Shown: positions 36,701 to 44,601, counted from the first letter of the stretch. The stretch is DNA of 64,000 nt from Pseudocitrobacter cyperus (GCF_039889165.1 NZ_JAYMYY010000006.1:62001-126000); one strand, 5' to 3'. The notes: generated from the letters alone by a model not told the origin. Numbers and translations are program-made.

Positions 36701-37980
36701 ATACGGATAAAGCTAAGTACTGGGGGCATATGCCGGAGACGGTTACCAGCAGCGATGGCACGGTATTCCAGCGCCCACTGCTGGCGGAGGAGACATCAGG
36801 GGAAAATTCTACGTTTCAATCGTCCCTGGCCGGTGGGAAAGAGTCGTGGCCGTTATTCAACCATAGTAGCCCTGGCCTGGCGGCGAAGTCCGGGTGTGAT
36901 GACGACAAACAGCCGACCTTAAGCGAACTACAGACATTGTATGGTGATGCGAGGTCGGCAGGAAGTGACATTGAAACGCTGTATGGTTGGCCGGTATCGA
37001 ACACAACCTATTACTGGTGGGCGTCCGAATACTCGGGCTCCTATTATGAAGGGATGCAGCTTTATACGGGCAATGTCTCGACCAAATTGGGTGGCACGGC
37101 CAACCACGCGCTGGTCTGCCTGAAGGAGCCACGAGCCTCTCTCTCTGCTGTTACGTTGACCTCGTCTGCTTTTGATGCCAGCGTCCAGGCTGCGAAAGTC
37201 GCGAAGGGCGAGGCGATGCCGTTGACGGTTACGGTGACCAACAGTGCCGGCAAACCCGTTCCGGACGTGGCGTTTACCTTAACGCGTGGCGAGGCCGCAC
37301 CGCGTAATAGCGGAGGAACGCTCTATGGCAACGTGGACGCAATGGATGATTTAACCATCCAGCCCGTCCTACCGTCGGGCAGTGCAATCACAATGAACGC
37401 CAGCGGTGGAAGCATTCAGGGCGTCACGGGTGCTGATGGTACAGCAACCTTTACGCTCCGGCAGGATAATACTCCCGGTTATAAAACGCCGCTCATGGTG
37501 ACGCTTGACGAGCACACGAACCTTTCATCGACGCTGGATACCATCTTTACCGTCCATACCAGCCCGAATGTAGCGAGCGCTTATTTCTGGGGCGATATGC
37601 AGGATACGGTAACGGTCAACGGTAAAACGCTGCATCGTCCGCTGCTGAATACTGAACTGCCCTCCGACGTGACAGCGGAGGGGGCGGGGACGGGGTACGT
37701 AAATAATGAGCTCTGGGCCACCGCTTACACGAAGTATCCGGGTCATTACGATCTGGAAACGCAGTGCGGGAACTTCTCCAGCAATGCACCGACGGTTTCC
37801 GATCTTCAGGCCTTACATGGCGTTATTAGCTCAACGGGCTGGCCGGTGACAGGGTTCAAATATCTGTCGCAGACGATGAATGGACATTACTATTGCGCCT
37901 ATGATGAGAACGCCAATGTGAGTGACTGCACTTACGACACCTCGACGTCGAAAAGAGGCTTTGCCGCCTGCGTTCAGTAG
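30745..37980 (+). CDS. Large repeat adhesin-like exported protein, RatA/RatB family
   Basis: The 2411-residue protein has a signal peptide (basic start, hydrophobic core, cut after PVHA), a SinI-like N-terminal domain (to about 195), then eight units of 269-291 residues to the very end. Each unit joins a bacterial Ig-like half (GD..TLTVT..D..GN) to a second half that starts TSPD..KA..WGHM and holds paired Cys and a GWP motif, the DUF824/DUF823 arrangement of Salmonella RatA and RatB. No barrel, LPXTG or hydrophobic C-terminal anchor is seen. I chose the ATG at 30745; a GTG at 30718 is in frame. Surface attachment, if any, may depend on SinH/SinI. Confidence 0.87.
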   Translation: MDGLLKLKSKIAFLLLMILVVMPVHAILKGGQWQPSGASTGAINGTAPLADSASVPVYQGSVQLDPATEHAVQFSAKPGEFSVDSTETSLILSNQRDTEGDLFDTPPLLRWENQTPPAVELVWAEAATPDTPLNPQPRPDRTFCAQGLAGHQLVAIPTFTQASALPALDLFTLTGTPNQGTVSVSEQRVTINVAASASDLITASASHYIDTLKAAKTTVGDTITLTVTTKDCQGNAAGNIPFIITRGDAVNRQGGVNNAAPVTVETTELTTTATEYHGTTDANGVATVSVAQANGPGVKTPLTVGITGITQTSVVNVIFTTLTSPDTPQATMWGHMAETVTAHGYTFSRPVLAAEAGGNKQGTIEDHNESWATFDWPGADNHCTVLPGMRQFGALATVISTTVQSELGWPIAGNYYWSSLAGASGQHHAADMSNRSEAQKSDGTTFIVSCVDKPAPDVDPVITLTPDHFDTTLQAAKARVGEDIIARVTITDAKNGDQPLPYYYFTLTLGEPVNRKKEKDSAWDAHPLLIEGDSNLRKIDAWHYEGITDVNGQATLILTQPDGAGVKTHVTAAMRQGYNTTDEKDFIFTTLTSPDSDKARMWGHMTGIIEDGSIFKRPRLVDETRYALGSVRENNEDWALFDQNTSMQSECGMGHIPSQRSLEALYASYPSNEIATDFGWPVVKQSYLTAAEQADNHTSVNLGSGDVDSYSGFKQNYLSCSGNEMVTRVSVTTDKDTSSGTMAKAKVGEQITMTVHTWNAINNTPVAYAGFTITKGIGLNKKGRATDFTDATEGALEMNGEMYGTQQGEMTLTGTTDINGNATIVIKQPQGVGLRTPLTITPSGSEIPNTVNYNVVFTVPTSPDVPQALMWGHMDETVSAGGLTFTRPKLAAELTGEADQSRTENNETWAMVNKEHLTVTDSGGCESGKVPRKAQLEALYAANSGNAMLTTHGWPTLLQAYWSTTPADKVPNYYATWLNDGDSVNNSAATYLSCLTTANEPPAAITLEVVNPAQWDAGLNAAKLKKGETLQVKVTVKDAAGNAMPDMPFVLSRGDGYTRSGERHSAGSGDGIVSSVVVDGESLNDTATRHGAETGADGTKIIEITRPDTHGTKTTITAALYPNTSVSTGLDTIFTVATSPDSINAKMWGHMPETLEADGMVFKRPRLLAELSYRTGHGNNIESNETWAEYTYTQAQNSSDGCGSGYVPSQAALTSLYGANAAGQGWPLAMNYWSNSADGDTSTSRAYKTVNLQNGGSRGEASAQSFYLTCLNDPQPVVSQLELMPSSWVDTLQAGRVKKGDTEVLKVITKDAQGNPVGNAPFTLQYTKSANRANSLNYQAILGIGTAPDAAGVLLQNSRYYGVTGDSGEVDLYLTQNDTLGLKNTLRGSLDDLPTVIQDTAVIFTVVTSPDSIKASYWGHMPETYTTDDGIEFQRPRLFGELSSTSGIGSSTINNEKWPLFSTSQRKASASPCEVVYQPLMSELQSLYTSMSEESVTSKIGWPTNNTWWSADQKPSDDRTSWVDQSLDLSSNTIVTNKTTAYQACVTTAHATPASIELTSTLLNADKTTANNGNPTAWAKKGESIPLTVTVRDSAGNPLPNAAFKLSRSFSNPRVGTGVNNSMVLMPLTPAEGSVILAGNGSKWMGTTGNDGTATFTINQDATTGQTTKLTASLVQDTSKTSALDAMFTVITSPDTPKAKYWGHMPETFTVAGTTYKRPLLRDELTSTDSTNTVRANNEEWYTWINYTQIKTNPAAQCKRYGLPSLAQLKSLYDEYDQGKLMEAFGLPISISNWAASDTVVAGDHRSEREQYINLNTGNTTTTSTSTATSELCLETPRSLSLTFTSPALDESKSAFVAKKGEAIPMTVTVTDSSGASVEGLTVKLQRDYSSDRKGIRGYTADGADTAMVLKPTAPAYDDVPFIQNNSSGAEKAVWLDLTGPDGVLHFEITQDGTFGYRTPISALIIEDTSAKVGIATIFTVVTSPDTDKAKYWGHMPETVTSSDGTVFQRPLLAEETSGENSTFQSSLAGGKESWPLFNHSSPGLAAKSGCDDDKQPTLSELQTLYGDARSAGSDIETLYGWPVSNTTYYWWASEYSGSYYEGMQLYTGNVSTKLGGTANHALVCLKEPRASLSAVTLTSSAFDASVQAAKVAKGEAMPLTVTVTNSAGKPVPDVAFTLTRGEAAPRNSGGTLYGNVDAMDDLTIQPVLPSGSAITMNASGGSIQGVTGADGTATFTLRQDNTPGYKTPLMVTLDEHTNLSSTLDTIFTVHTSPNVASAYFWGDMQDTVTVNGKTLHRPLLNTELPSDVTAEGAGTGYVNNELWATAYTKYPGHYDLETQCGNFSSNAPTVSDLQALHGVISSTGWPVTGFKYLSQTMNGHYYCAYDENANVSDCTYDTSTSKRGFAACVQ
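31340..37977 (+). repeat. Eight tandem long protein repeats in the rat gene
   Basis: The tryptophan codon of the WGHM-type motif occurs at 31741, 32548, 33355, 34186, 34996, 35848, 36721 and 37588. This gives spacings of 807-873 bases. Units begin near 31340, 32126, 32914, 33748, 34573, 35404, 36258 and 37132. The last copy is divergent (FWGDM). DNA identity between copies is low enough that they are old duplications rather than recent slippage. Confidence 0.85.
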
Positions 37981-37995
37981 CGGTGCTGCCGCCGT

Positions 37996-39369
37996 TTAGC
38001 GGGTTGAACGGCGGCGTGGTTTCTTCACTGACGTTATTTTGGTCACTTCGCTCTCCACCCAGCCATCGCTCAGGCGGGTGGTGAGCGTATCGCCCGTTTT
38101 CACCTGTTTCGCCTGTTTAACGGCTTTGCCGTCGCTGGCGGTGGTGACGCTGTAGCCGCGCGCCAGCGTGGAAAGCGGGCTGACCGCCTCCAGATGGGCC
38201 ACCAGAGTGGCAAAACGTTCGCGTTGTTCGCTGACGCGCCCACGAATGTTTTCCGCCAGACGAAACTCAAGCTGCTGAATACGTGTACCGGCCCGATGTA
38301 TTCGCGGTTGCGGATTTTGCTGATTCAGGCGCTGGGCGAGACGTTGCTGCTGTTGAGCCGCACGTTTTAGCTGGCTATCCAGGGCAAAACGCATGCGTTT
38401 TTGCAGGCGTTCAAGCGCGGTTTGCTGGCGGGCCAGGCGAAGCTGCGGATGCTGCTGTTGTAAGCGATGATGCAATTGGGTAAAGCGTCGTGTCCGGTTA
38501 GCCAGATAGTAATCCATCGCCATTTCCAGGCGCTGTTGCCCTGACTGCATCTGGCGCAGCAACTCCTGTTGATTACGACTGACGATCTCCGCGGCGGCGG
38601 ACGGCGTTGGCGCACGCAGGTCGGCGACAAAATCGGCGATGGTCACGTCGACTTCATGGCCCACGGCGCTGACCACCGGAATGGTGCTTGCAAAAATCGC
38701 CCGCGCCACCCGTTCGTCGTTAAAGCTCCATAAATCTTCCAGCGAGCCGCCGCCGCGCCCGACGATTAATACGTCACACTCTCCGCGCGCGTTCGCGCGC
38801 TCAATAGCGCGGACAATCTGCCCCGGCGCATCATCACCCTGTACCGCCGTGGGATAAATAATCACTGGCAGAGAAGGGTCACGACGTTTTAAAACGTGCA
38901 AAATATCGTGCAGCGCTGCGCCGGTTTTAGAGGTGATGACCCCAACGCAATGTGCGGGCGAGGGAAGGGGTTTTTTGTGTTGTTGATCGAACAGGCCTTC
39001 CGTCTGTAGCTTCGCTTTTAGCTGTTCATACTTCTGCTGAAGCAGGCCTTCGCCCGCAGGTTGCATGCTTTCAACGATGATCTGATAGTCGCCGCGGGGT
39101 TCATAAAGCGTGATATTGGCGCGTACCAGCACCTGTTGCCCATGCTGTGGGCGGAAGGTGACCCGGCGGTTGCTGTTGCGGAACATTGCACAGCGAACCT
39201 GTGCATTGTCATCTTTGAGCGTGAAGTACCAGTGGCCCGATGAAGGCTGGCTGAAGTTGGAGATCTCGCCGCTGATCCACACCTGTCCCATCTCCTGCTC
39301 CAGCAGTAGACGCACCGTCTGGTTGAGTCGGCTAACCGTAAAAATTGAGGGGGATTGAGATGGTAACAT
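37996..39369 (-). CDS. xseA: Exodeoxyribonuclease VII large subunit
   Basis: XseA is the large subunit of the ssDNA-specific ExoVII nuclease and partners with XseB (not in the window). It has an N-terminal OB fold, the catalytic segment with GRGGGSLEDLWSFNDE and SAVGHEVDVTI, and a long Gln/Arg-rich coiled coil (about residues 260-370). It is 457 residues. It converges on the rat gene with 15 bases between the stops and marks the right border of the accessory locus. Confidence 0.97.
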   Translation of the reverse strand: MLPSQSPSIFTVSRLNQTVRLLLEQEMGQVWISGEISNFSQPSSGHWYFTLKDDNAQVRCAMFRNSNRRVTFRPQHGQQVLVRANITLYEPRGDYQIIVESMQPAGEGLLQQKYEQLKAKLQTEGLFDQQHKKPLPSPAHCVGVITSKTGAALHDILHVLKRRDPSLPVIIYPTAVQGDDAPGQIVRAIERANARGECDVLIVGRGGGSLEDLWSFNDERVARAIFASTIPVVSAVGHEVDVTIADFVADLRAPTPSAAAEIVSRNQQELLRQMQSGQQRLEMAMDYYLANRTRRFTQLHHRLQQQHPQLRLARQQTALERLQKRMRFALDSQLKRAAQQQQRLAQRLNQQNPQPRIHRAGTRIQQLEFRLAENIRGRVSEQRERFATLVAHLEAVSPLSTLARGYSVTTASDGKAVKQAKQVKTGDTLTTRLSDGWVESEVTKITSVKKPRRRSTR

Positions 39370-39457
39370 GTGAGCGAGATCAAACTTTAAATCAGCAGGT
39401 TATTCAATCGATAGTAACGTGCTGACCAGCGAGCGCAAGCATTATTTGCAAAAAAAG

Positions 39458-39487
39458 GTAGATGCAACCGATTACGCTCTGTATAAT
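39458..39487 (+). promoter_or_regulatory. guaBA promoter with PurR-type operator
   Basis: TATAAT at 39482-39487 is the likely -10 box. Directly before it, GATGCAACCGATTACGCTC (39461-39479) resembles the PurR operator known at the same place in E. coli guaBA. Binding there would block RNA polymerase when purines are plentiful. Confidence 0.7.
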
Positions 39488-39530
39488 GCCACGGCAATAT
39501 TTATTACCCACTCTGGTCGAGATATTGCCC

Positions 39531-40997
39531 ATGCTACGTATCGCTAAAGAAGCTCTGACGTTTGACGACGTCCTCCTTGTTCCCGCTCATTCCACCGTTC
39601 TGCCGAATACTGCTGACCTCAGCACCCAACTGACGAAAACAATTCGCCTGAATATTCCTATGCTCTCTGCGGCAATGGACACCGTGACTGAAGCACGCCT
39701 GGCTATCGCGCTGGCGCAGGAAGGCGGCATCGGCTTTATCCACAAAAACATGTCCATCGAGCGCCAGGCTGAAGAAGTGAAGCGCGTGAAGAAACATGAA
39801 TCCGGTATCGTCACCGACCCGCAGACCGTTCTGCCGACCACTACGCTGCGCGAAGTGAAAGAACTGACCGAGCGTAACGGTTTCGCAGGCTACCCGGTTG
39901 TGACCGAAGATTACGAGCTGGTGGGGATCATCACCGGTCGTGACGTGCGTTTCGTTACCGACCTCAGCCAGCCGGTCAGCGTATACATGACGCCGAAAGA
40001 GCGTCTGGTTACCGTGCGTGAAGGCGAAACCCGCGAAGTGGTTCTGGCGAAAATGCATGAGAAACGCGTTGAGAAAGCGCTGGTCGTTGACGACAGCTTC
40101 CATCTGCGTGGCATGATCACCGTTAAAGATTTCCAGAAAGCGGAACGTAAACCGAACGCCTGTAAAGACGAGCATGGCCGTCTTCGCGTTGGTGCGGCTG
40201 TGGGCGCGGGCGCGGGCAATGAAGAGCGTGTTGATGCGCTGGTTGCCGCGGGCGTTGACGTCCTGCTGATTGACTCCTCACATGGCCACTCCGAAGGCGT
40301 TCTGCAACGTATTCGTGAAACCCGTGCTAAATATCCTGACCTGCAAATCATTGGCGGTAACGTTGCAACGGGCGCAGGCGCTCGCGCGCTGGCGGAAGCC
40401 GGTTGCAGCGCGGTTAAGGTAGGTATCGGCCCTGGCTCCATTTGTACTACCCGTATCGTTACTGGCGTAGGTGTTCCGCAGATCACCGCTGTTTCCGACG
40501 CGGTTGAAGCGCTGGAAGGTATGGGGATTCCGGTTATCGCCGACGGTGGTATCCGTTTCTCCGGCGATATCGCGAAAGCTATCGCCGCTGGCGCAAGCGC
40601 GGTAATGGTGGGTTCCATGCTGGCGGGTACTGAAGAATCCCCGGGTGAAATCGAACTTTACCAGGGCCGTTCTTACAAATCTTACCGCGGTATGGGTTCC
40701 CTGGGCGCGATGTCCAAAGGGTCTTCTGACCGTTACTTCCAGAGCGATAACGCCGCCGACAAACTGGTACCGGAAGGTATCGAAGGCCGTGTGGCTTACA
40801 AAGGTCGCCTGAAAGAGATCATTCACCAGCAGATGGGCGGCCTGCGCTCCTGTATGGGTCTGACCGGTTGTGGTACGATTGACCTGCTGCGTACTAAAGC
40901 TGAATTTGTACGCATCAGCGGTGCGGGCATTCAGGAAAGCCACGTTCACGACGTGACCATCACGAAAGAATCCCCGAACTACCGTCTGGGTTCCTGA
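39531..40997 (+). CDS. guaB: Inosine-5'-monophosphate dehydrogenase
   Basis: GuaB oxidises IMP to XMP with NAD, the committed step to GMP. The start at MLRIAKEALTF gives 488 residues as in E. coli. The frame is open further upstream but crosses the promoter. A pair of CBS domains is inserted at about residues 90-210, and the catalytic cysteine is in GPGSICTTR. It is co-transcribed with guaA, 69 bases downstream. Confidence 0.98.
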   Translation: MLRIAKEALTFDDVLLVPAHSTVLPNTADLSTQLTKTIRLNIPMLSAAMDTVTEARLAIALAQEGGIGFIHKNMSIERQAEEVKRVKKHESGIVTDPQTVLPTTTLREVKELTERNGFAGYPVVTEDYELVGIITGRDVRFVTDLSQPVSVYMTPKERLVTVREGETREVVLAKMHEKRVEKALVVDDSFHLRGMITVKDFQKAERKPNACKDEHGRLRVGAAVGAGAGNEERVDALVAAGVDVLLIDSSHGHSEGVLQRIRETRAKYPDLQIIGGNVATGAGARALAEAGCSAVKVGIGPGSICTTRIVTGVGVPQITAVSDAVEALEGMGIPVIADGGIRFSGDIAKAIAAGASAVMVGSMLAGTEESPGEIELYQGRSYKSYRGMGSLGAMSKGSSDRYFQSDNAADKLVPEGIEGRVAYKGRLKEIIHQQMGGLRSCMGLTGCGTIDLLRTKAEFVRISGAGIQESHVHDVTITKESPNYRLGS

Positions 40998-41066
40998 TTT
41001 TCTTCGCCCGACTCCACGTCGGGCGATTTATTTTATTCTGTTTCACTTGCCTCGGAATAATCGTCA

Positions 41067-42644
41067 ATGACAGACAACATTCATAAGCATCGTATTCTTA
41101 TTCTCGATTTCGGATCGCAGTACACCCAACTGGTTGCACGTCGCGTGCGTGAACTGGGCGTCTACTGCGAACTGTGGGCATGGGATGTTACTGAAGCACA
41201 AATCCGTGAGTTTAATCCAAGCGGTATTATCCTTTCCGGTGGCCCGGAAAGCACCACTGAAGAAAACAGCCCGCGCGCGCCGCAGTATGTCTTCGAAGCA
41301 GGCGTACCGGTATTTGGCGTGTGCTATGGCATGCAGACCATGGCCATGCAGCTTGGCGGTCATGTAGAGGGTTCTTCTGAACGTGAATTTGGTTATGCGC
41401 AGGTTGAAGTCCTGACCGACAGCGCCCTGGTTCGCGGTATCGAAGATTCACTGACGCCGGAAGGCAAACCGCTGCTGGACGTCTGGATGAGCCACGGCGA
41501 CAAAGTCACTGCGATCCCGGCAGACTTCGTTACCGTTGCCAGCACCGAAACCTGCCCGTTCGCGATTATGGCGAACGAAGAAAAACGCTTCTATGGCGTA
41601 CAGTTCCACCCGGAAGTGACCCACACCCGTCAGGGTATGCGCATGCTGGAGCGCTTTGTTCTGGAGATCTGCCAGTGTGAAGCTCTGTGGACTCCGGCTA
41701 AAATCATCGACGACGCTGTTGCCCGTATTCGCGAGCAGGTTGGCGACGACAAAGTGATCCTCGGTCTTTCCGGCGGTGTAGACTCCTCCGTGACCGCGAT
41801 GCTGCTGCACCGCGCTATTGGCAAAAACCTGACCTGCGTCTTCGTGGATAACGGCCTGCTGCGTCTGAATGAAGCTCAGCAGGTGATGGATATGTTTGGC
41901 GACCACTTCGGCCTGAACATCGTGCACGTCGAAGGGGAGAAACGCTTCCTTGATGCGCTGGCAGGTGAGAATGACCCGGAAGCGAAACGTAAAATCATCG
42001 GTCGCGTGTTTGTTGAAGTGTTCGACGAAGAAGCGCTGAAGCTGGAAGATGTGAAATGGCTGGCGCAGGGCACTATCTATCCGGACGTCATCGAGTCTGC
42101 GGCTTCCGCCACCGGTAAAGCGCACGTCATCAAATCTCACCACAACGTGGGCGGCCTGCCGAAAGAGATGAAGATGGGCCTGGTTGAACCGCTGCGTGAA
42201 CTGTTCAAAGATGAAGTGCGTAAAATTGGCCTGGAACTTGGCCTGCCGTACGACATGCTCTACCGCCACCCGTTCCCGGGCCCAGGTCTCGGCGTTCGCG
42301 TACTGGGCGAAGTGAAGAAAGAGTATTGTGACCTGCTGCGTCGTGCCGATGCTATCTTTATTGAAGAGCTGCACAAAGCTGACCTGTACAACAAAGTGAG
42401 CCAGGCGTTCACCGTGTTCCTGCCGGTTCGTTCTGTGGGCGTGATGGGCGATGGCCGTAAGTACGACTGGGTTGTTTCCCTGCGCGCTGTCGAAACCATC
42501 GACTTTATGACCGCACACTGGGCACATCTGCCATATGACTTCCTGGGGCGCGTGTCCAATCGCATCATCAACGAAGTGAACGGTATTTCCCGCGTGGTAT
42601 ATGACATCAGCGGTAAACCGCCAGCAACGATTGAGTGGGAATAA
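41067..42644 (+). CDS. guaA: GMP synthase (glutamine-hydrolysing)
   Basis: GuaA aminates XMP to GMP. The N-terminal class I glutamine amidotransferase domain has its nucleophile in GVCYGMQ and the His/Glu pair in QFHPEVTH. The ATP-pyrophosphatase domain has the P loop LSGGVDSSV, and the C-terminal dimerisation domain ends KPPATIEWE. The 525 residues match E. coli. It is the second gene of guaBA, with a strong terminator after it. Confidence 0.98.
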   Translation: MTDNIHKHRILILDFGSQYTQLVARRVRELGVYCELWAWDVTEAQIREFNPSGIILSGGPESTTEENSPRAPQYVFEAGVPVFGVCYGMQTMAMQLGGHVEGSSEREFGYAQVEVLTDSALVRGIEDSLTPEGKPLLDVWMSHGDKVTAIPADFVTVASTETCPFAIMANEEKRFYGVQFHPEVTHTRQGMRMLERFVLEICQCEALWTPAKIIDDAVARIREQVGDDKVILGLSGGVDSSVTAMLLHRAIGKNLTCVFVDNGLLRLNEAQQVMDMFGDHFGLNIVHVEGEKRFLDALAGENDPEAKRKIIGRVFVEVFDEEALKLEDVKWLAQGTIYPDVIESAASATGKAHVIKSHHNVGGLPKEMKMGLVEPLRELFKDEVRKIGLELGLPYDMLYRHPFPGPGLGVRVLGEVKKEYCDLLRRADAIFIEELHKADLYNKVSQAFTVFLPVRSVGVMGDGRKYDWVVSLRAVETIDFMTAHWAHLPYDFLGRVSNRIINEVNGISRVVYDISGKPPATIEWE

Positions 42645-42673
42645 TTCCCCGGGTTGACATGAATCAGTAATAC

Positions 42674-42710
42674 AAAAGCCCCTGATTTAATAAAATCAGG
42701 GGCTTTTTTT
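42674..42710 (+). terminator. Terminator after guaA
   Basis: AAAAGCCCCTGATTT and AAATCAGGGGCTTTTTTT form a long stem with a T tract. It also has A's on the left, so it can serve yfgI on the minus strand. Confidence 0.9.
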
Positions 42711-42721
42711 CGTTTAAGCGT

Positions 42722-43261
42722 TTAGTTAAACCAACTATCCGATTTATTTTCTTCCGCTTTTCCGGCGCTTTTCATGAGATCGCGACCACCCTCAGAAATG
42801 TTGCGGTTGGCGTCAGCTTCAGACTGAACCACGTCAGTTTGTGCCGCCTTATGCTTCAGTTCCTGATCGATATATTCGTTTTCTCTTTTTACGCGCGCCT
42901 CTTCTTTTGCGAGAGCCAGTTTCTGCTTCTGAATTTCTAAACTACGAAGTTCATCTTCATAGCTCTGATCGCGATGTTTATCTTTCGCTGCTTCGGCATC
43001 CAGCTTGTCTTGTCGGGCCTGACGTTCTGCCGCTGCTGCTGCCGCTTTTTTATTTGCCGCGGCAGCGGCGTTAGCGCGACGCTGTTTCTCCTGCTGAATT
43101 TCTTTGTTGCGCTCTGCTACCCAATCATCATGCCTTTTTTGCTCTTCCGCTTTACCTTGCTGTTCAGCCTGGGCGACAGCAGAAAGCTGATCCTGCAAGG
43201 AAGAGGACAAGGCATTACCGCTTAATGCAGACAGTGCGATAAACAGAAAGATTTTTTTCAT
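42722..43261 (-). CDS. yfgI: YfgI, exported coiled-coil protein
   Basis: The 179-residue protein has a signal peptide (MKKIFLFIALSALSG, cut near ALSS) and is otherwise rich in Lys, Glu, Gln and Ala. It is predicted as a long charged coiled coil from about residue 30 to 140. E. coli YfgI has the same length and position and has been linked to nalidixic acid tolerance; its mechanism is unknown. It lies 15 bases downstream of yfgH and is presumably co-transcribed. Confidence 0.85.
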   Translation of the reverse strand: MKKIFLFIALSALSGNALSSSLQDQLSAVAQAEQQGKAEEQKRHDDWVAERNKEIQQEKQRRANAAAAANKKAAAAAAERQARQDKLDAEAAKDKHRDQSYEDELRSLEIQKQKLALAKEEARVKRENEYIDQELKHKAAQTDVVQSEADANRNISEGGRDLMKSAGKAEENKSDSWFN

Positions 43262-43276
43262 GAAATCTCCTGATTA

Positions 43277-43795
43277 TTATCTTTTTTCAGGGCATTTTGC
43301 GTTAGGTTGAATACGGGTTTCGTTGTAGGAGGTGGAGATCACAACAGCCAGACCGGTAGTAAACTGGCACTGCTTACCGACCTGCGTTGAGGTATAGACT
43401 TTGGTTCCTTCCTTATAAGTAAGGGAAACGCCTTCAACCAGCGTTTTATCATTGACCATGGATCCTGCGGCGGCACCTGCAACACCACCTGTAGCGGCTC
43501 CGGCCGTTGTATTCAGACCACTTCCTGAGCCCACATTGTGGCCGATAACGCCGCCGGCAACCGCACCGAGAATCGCCCCGGTGGTCTGCGCTGCACGTTT
43601 GTTCGCGGTATTATCTACAGCAACTTTTGCTGGCAGCACGGAAATGATGTTAACCGTCTTCGTTTCCTGCTTCGAATTTAACTGGTCCGTCTGGTAAACA
43701 TCGGCAGCGTGATCGTCTGCGTTGGACTGGCATCCTGTGAGAACGAATGACGCGGCAATCGCCAACGGAAGAAGGCATTTTTTAAAATTCATCAC
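43277..43795 (-). CDS. yfgH: YfgH, glycine-zipper outer membrane lipoprotein
   Basis: The 172-residue lipoprotein has a lipobox LTGC with Cys22 and Gln at +2, which suits the outer membrane. A glycine-zipper stretch follows (GAILGAVAGGVIGHNVGSG and beyond, about residues 92-135), as in 17 kDa antigen/SlyB-type proteins. A short beta-rich C terminus is present. AAGGA precedes the ATG. It heads the yfgH-yfgI pair. The 261 bases upstream are AT-rich with no further gene. Confidence 0.88.
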   Translation of the reverse strand: MMNFKKCLLPLAIAASFVLTGCQSNADDHAADVYQTDQLNSKQETKTVNIISVLPAKVAVDNTANKRAAQTTGAILGAVAGGVIGHNVGSGSGLNTTAGAATGGVAGAAAGSMVNDKTLVEGVSLTYKEGTKVYTSTQVGKQCQFTTGLAVVISTSYNETRIQPNAKCPEKR

Positions 43796-44056
43796 TATTC
43801 CTTGTCAATAAAATTGTAAAAGCAATACATTTAAGATCATTGGAATAGAAAAGTAAATATCTGTTTTTATTGATAAATTTAGTGAATATCTGCTTTGGTA
43901 GAATAAATATAATATATAAATATCGAGCGTTATCAGGCAGGAATATATTTGGATGGAGATTTTATGCGTTCACAGCAAAGCTGATAAATGGCAGGTAATC
44001 TGCCATTCAGGAAATAGGGCAGTGCGGCGAACGTCCATGGGGGGATGTTCGTGCAA

Positions 44057-44248
44057 TTAGGTCTGCGAGGGGGCCTCAACCGTCAGGGTCGTTGATTGTG
44101 ATTCTTTTTTGTCCTGATGATGGTGCCATGCACCGATTGAAGAGTAGATAAAACGTCCAAAGAAGAACATCAAACTGATGAGTAGTATGATTCGAATCAT
44201 TCGACCGTTAAATCGGTGTCGTTTTCGCATACTGGTAACCTGGCTCAC
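44057..44248 (-). CDS. yfgG: YfgG, small single-span membrane protein
   Basis: I use the GTG start (GTGAGCCAGGTT), which gives 63 residues as in E. coli and sits behind AAGGA. A longer frame from 44275 lacks a ribosome site. The protein has a basic N terminus (RKRHRF), one membrane span (about residues 17-36) and a polar tail. E. coli YfgG has been tied to metal (nickel and cobalt) tolerance and biofilm; the details are unclear. Confidence 0.85.
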   Translation of the reverse strand: MSQVTSMRKRHRFNGRMIRIILLISLMFFFGRFIYSSIGAWHHHQDKKESQSTTLTVEAPSQT

Positions 44249-44457
44249 AAAGGGGTCCTTTAACAATACCCACAAACGGGGTGATGTCTACATTAAGGCA
44301 TAGGGAGCAACGGGGGTCAATCGAAGACAATGTAAAAAATCGTCAAATGAATCATTAATTAATGTTATATAAGATAATAATATTATTTACAAACTATATT
44401 AAATAATCTGCCCAACCGCAAAAAAATGAAATTTTATGTTTTTGTGCGCATTGTTTC

Positions 44458-44471
44458 TTGATTTGCATCAA
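44458..44471. promoter_or_regulatory. Perfect FNR box upstream of yfgF
   Basis: TTGATTTGCATCAA matches the FNR consensus TTGATnnnnATCAA at every fixed base. It lies in the 353-base divergent gap between yfgG and yfgF (44249-44601), which holds no other gene. E. coli yfgF is an anaerobically expressed phosphodiesterase, so direct FNR activation fits. The gap left of the site is very AT-rich. Confidence 0.75.
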
Positions 44472-44601
44472 GCGATATCCCCCGCTGATCTCTAGAATCC
44501 CCAGTCCGAACCGCACGGTGACTCACTTTGCGGGCCACTAAGCCAGGTTGGATGCCTGTCTGAATATACCCAGCAGGATTTGGGGTATCCGTAGAGCATC
44601 T

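Noticed and set aside
31340..37977. Regularly spaced repeats that could suggest a CRISPR or tandem DNA array
   Set aside because: The period is over 800 bases, the repeats are in a single reading frame and conserved at protein level. They are protein domains.
39462..39530. Longer N terminus for guaB
   Set aside because: It would overlap the -10 box and PurR operator, and the shorter form has exactly the known length.
41448..42527. 359-codon minus-strand open frame inside guaA
   Set aside because: It is a mirror of guaA codon usage. Its His- and Phe-rich composition is typical of antisense frames and it matches no known family.
44548..44601. Longer N terminus for yfgF from the ATG at 44548
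   Set aside because: The added 18 residues have no counterpart in E. coli YfgF and would sit between the FNR promoter region and the conserved start. Kept only as an alternative.
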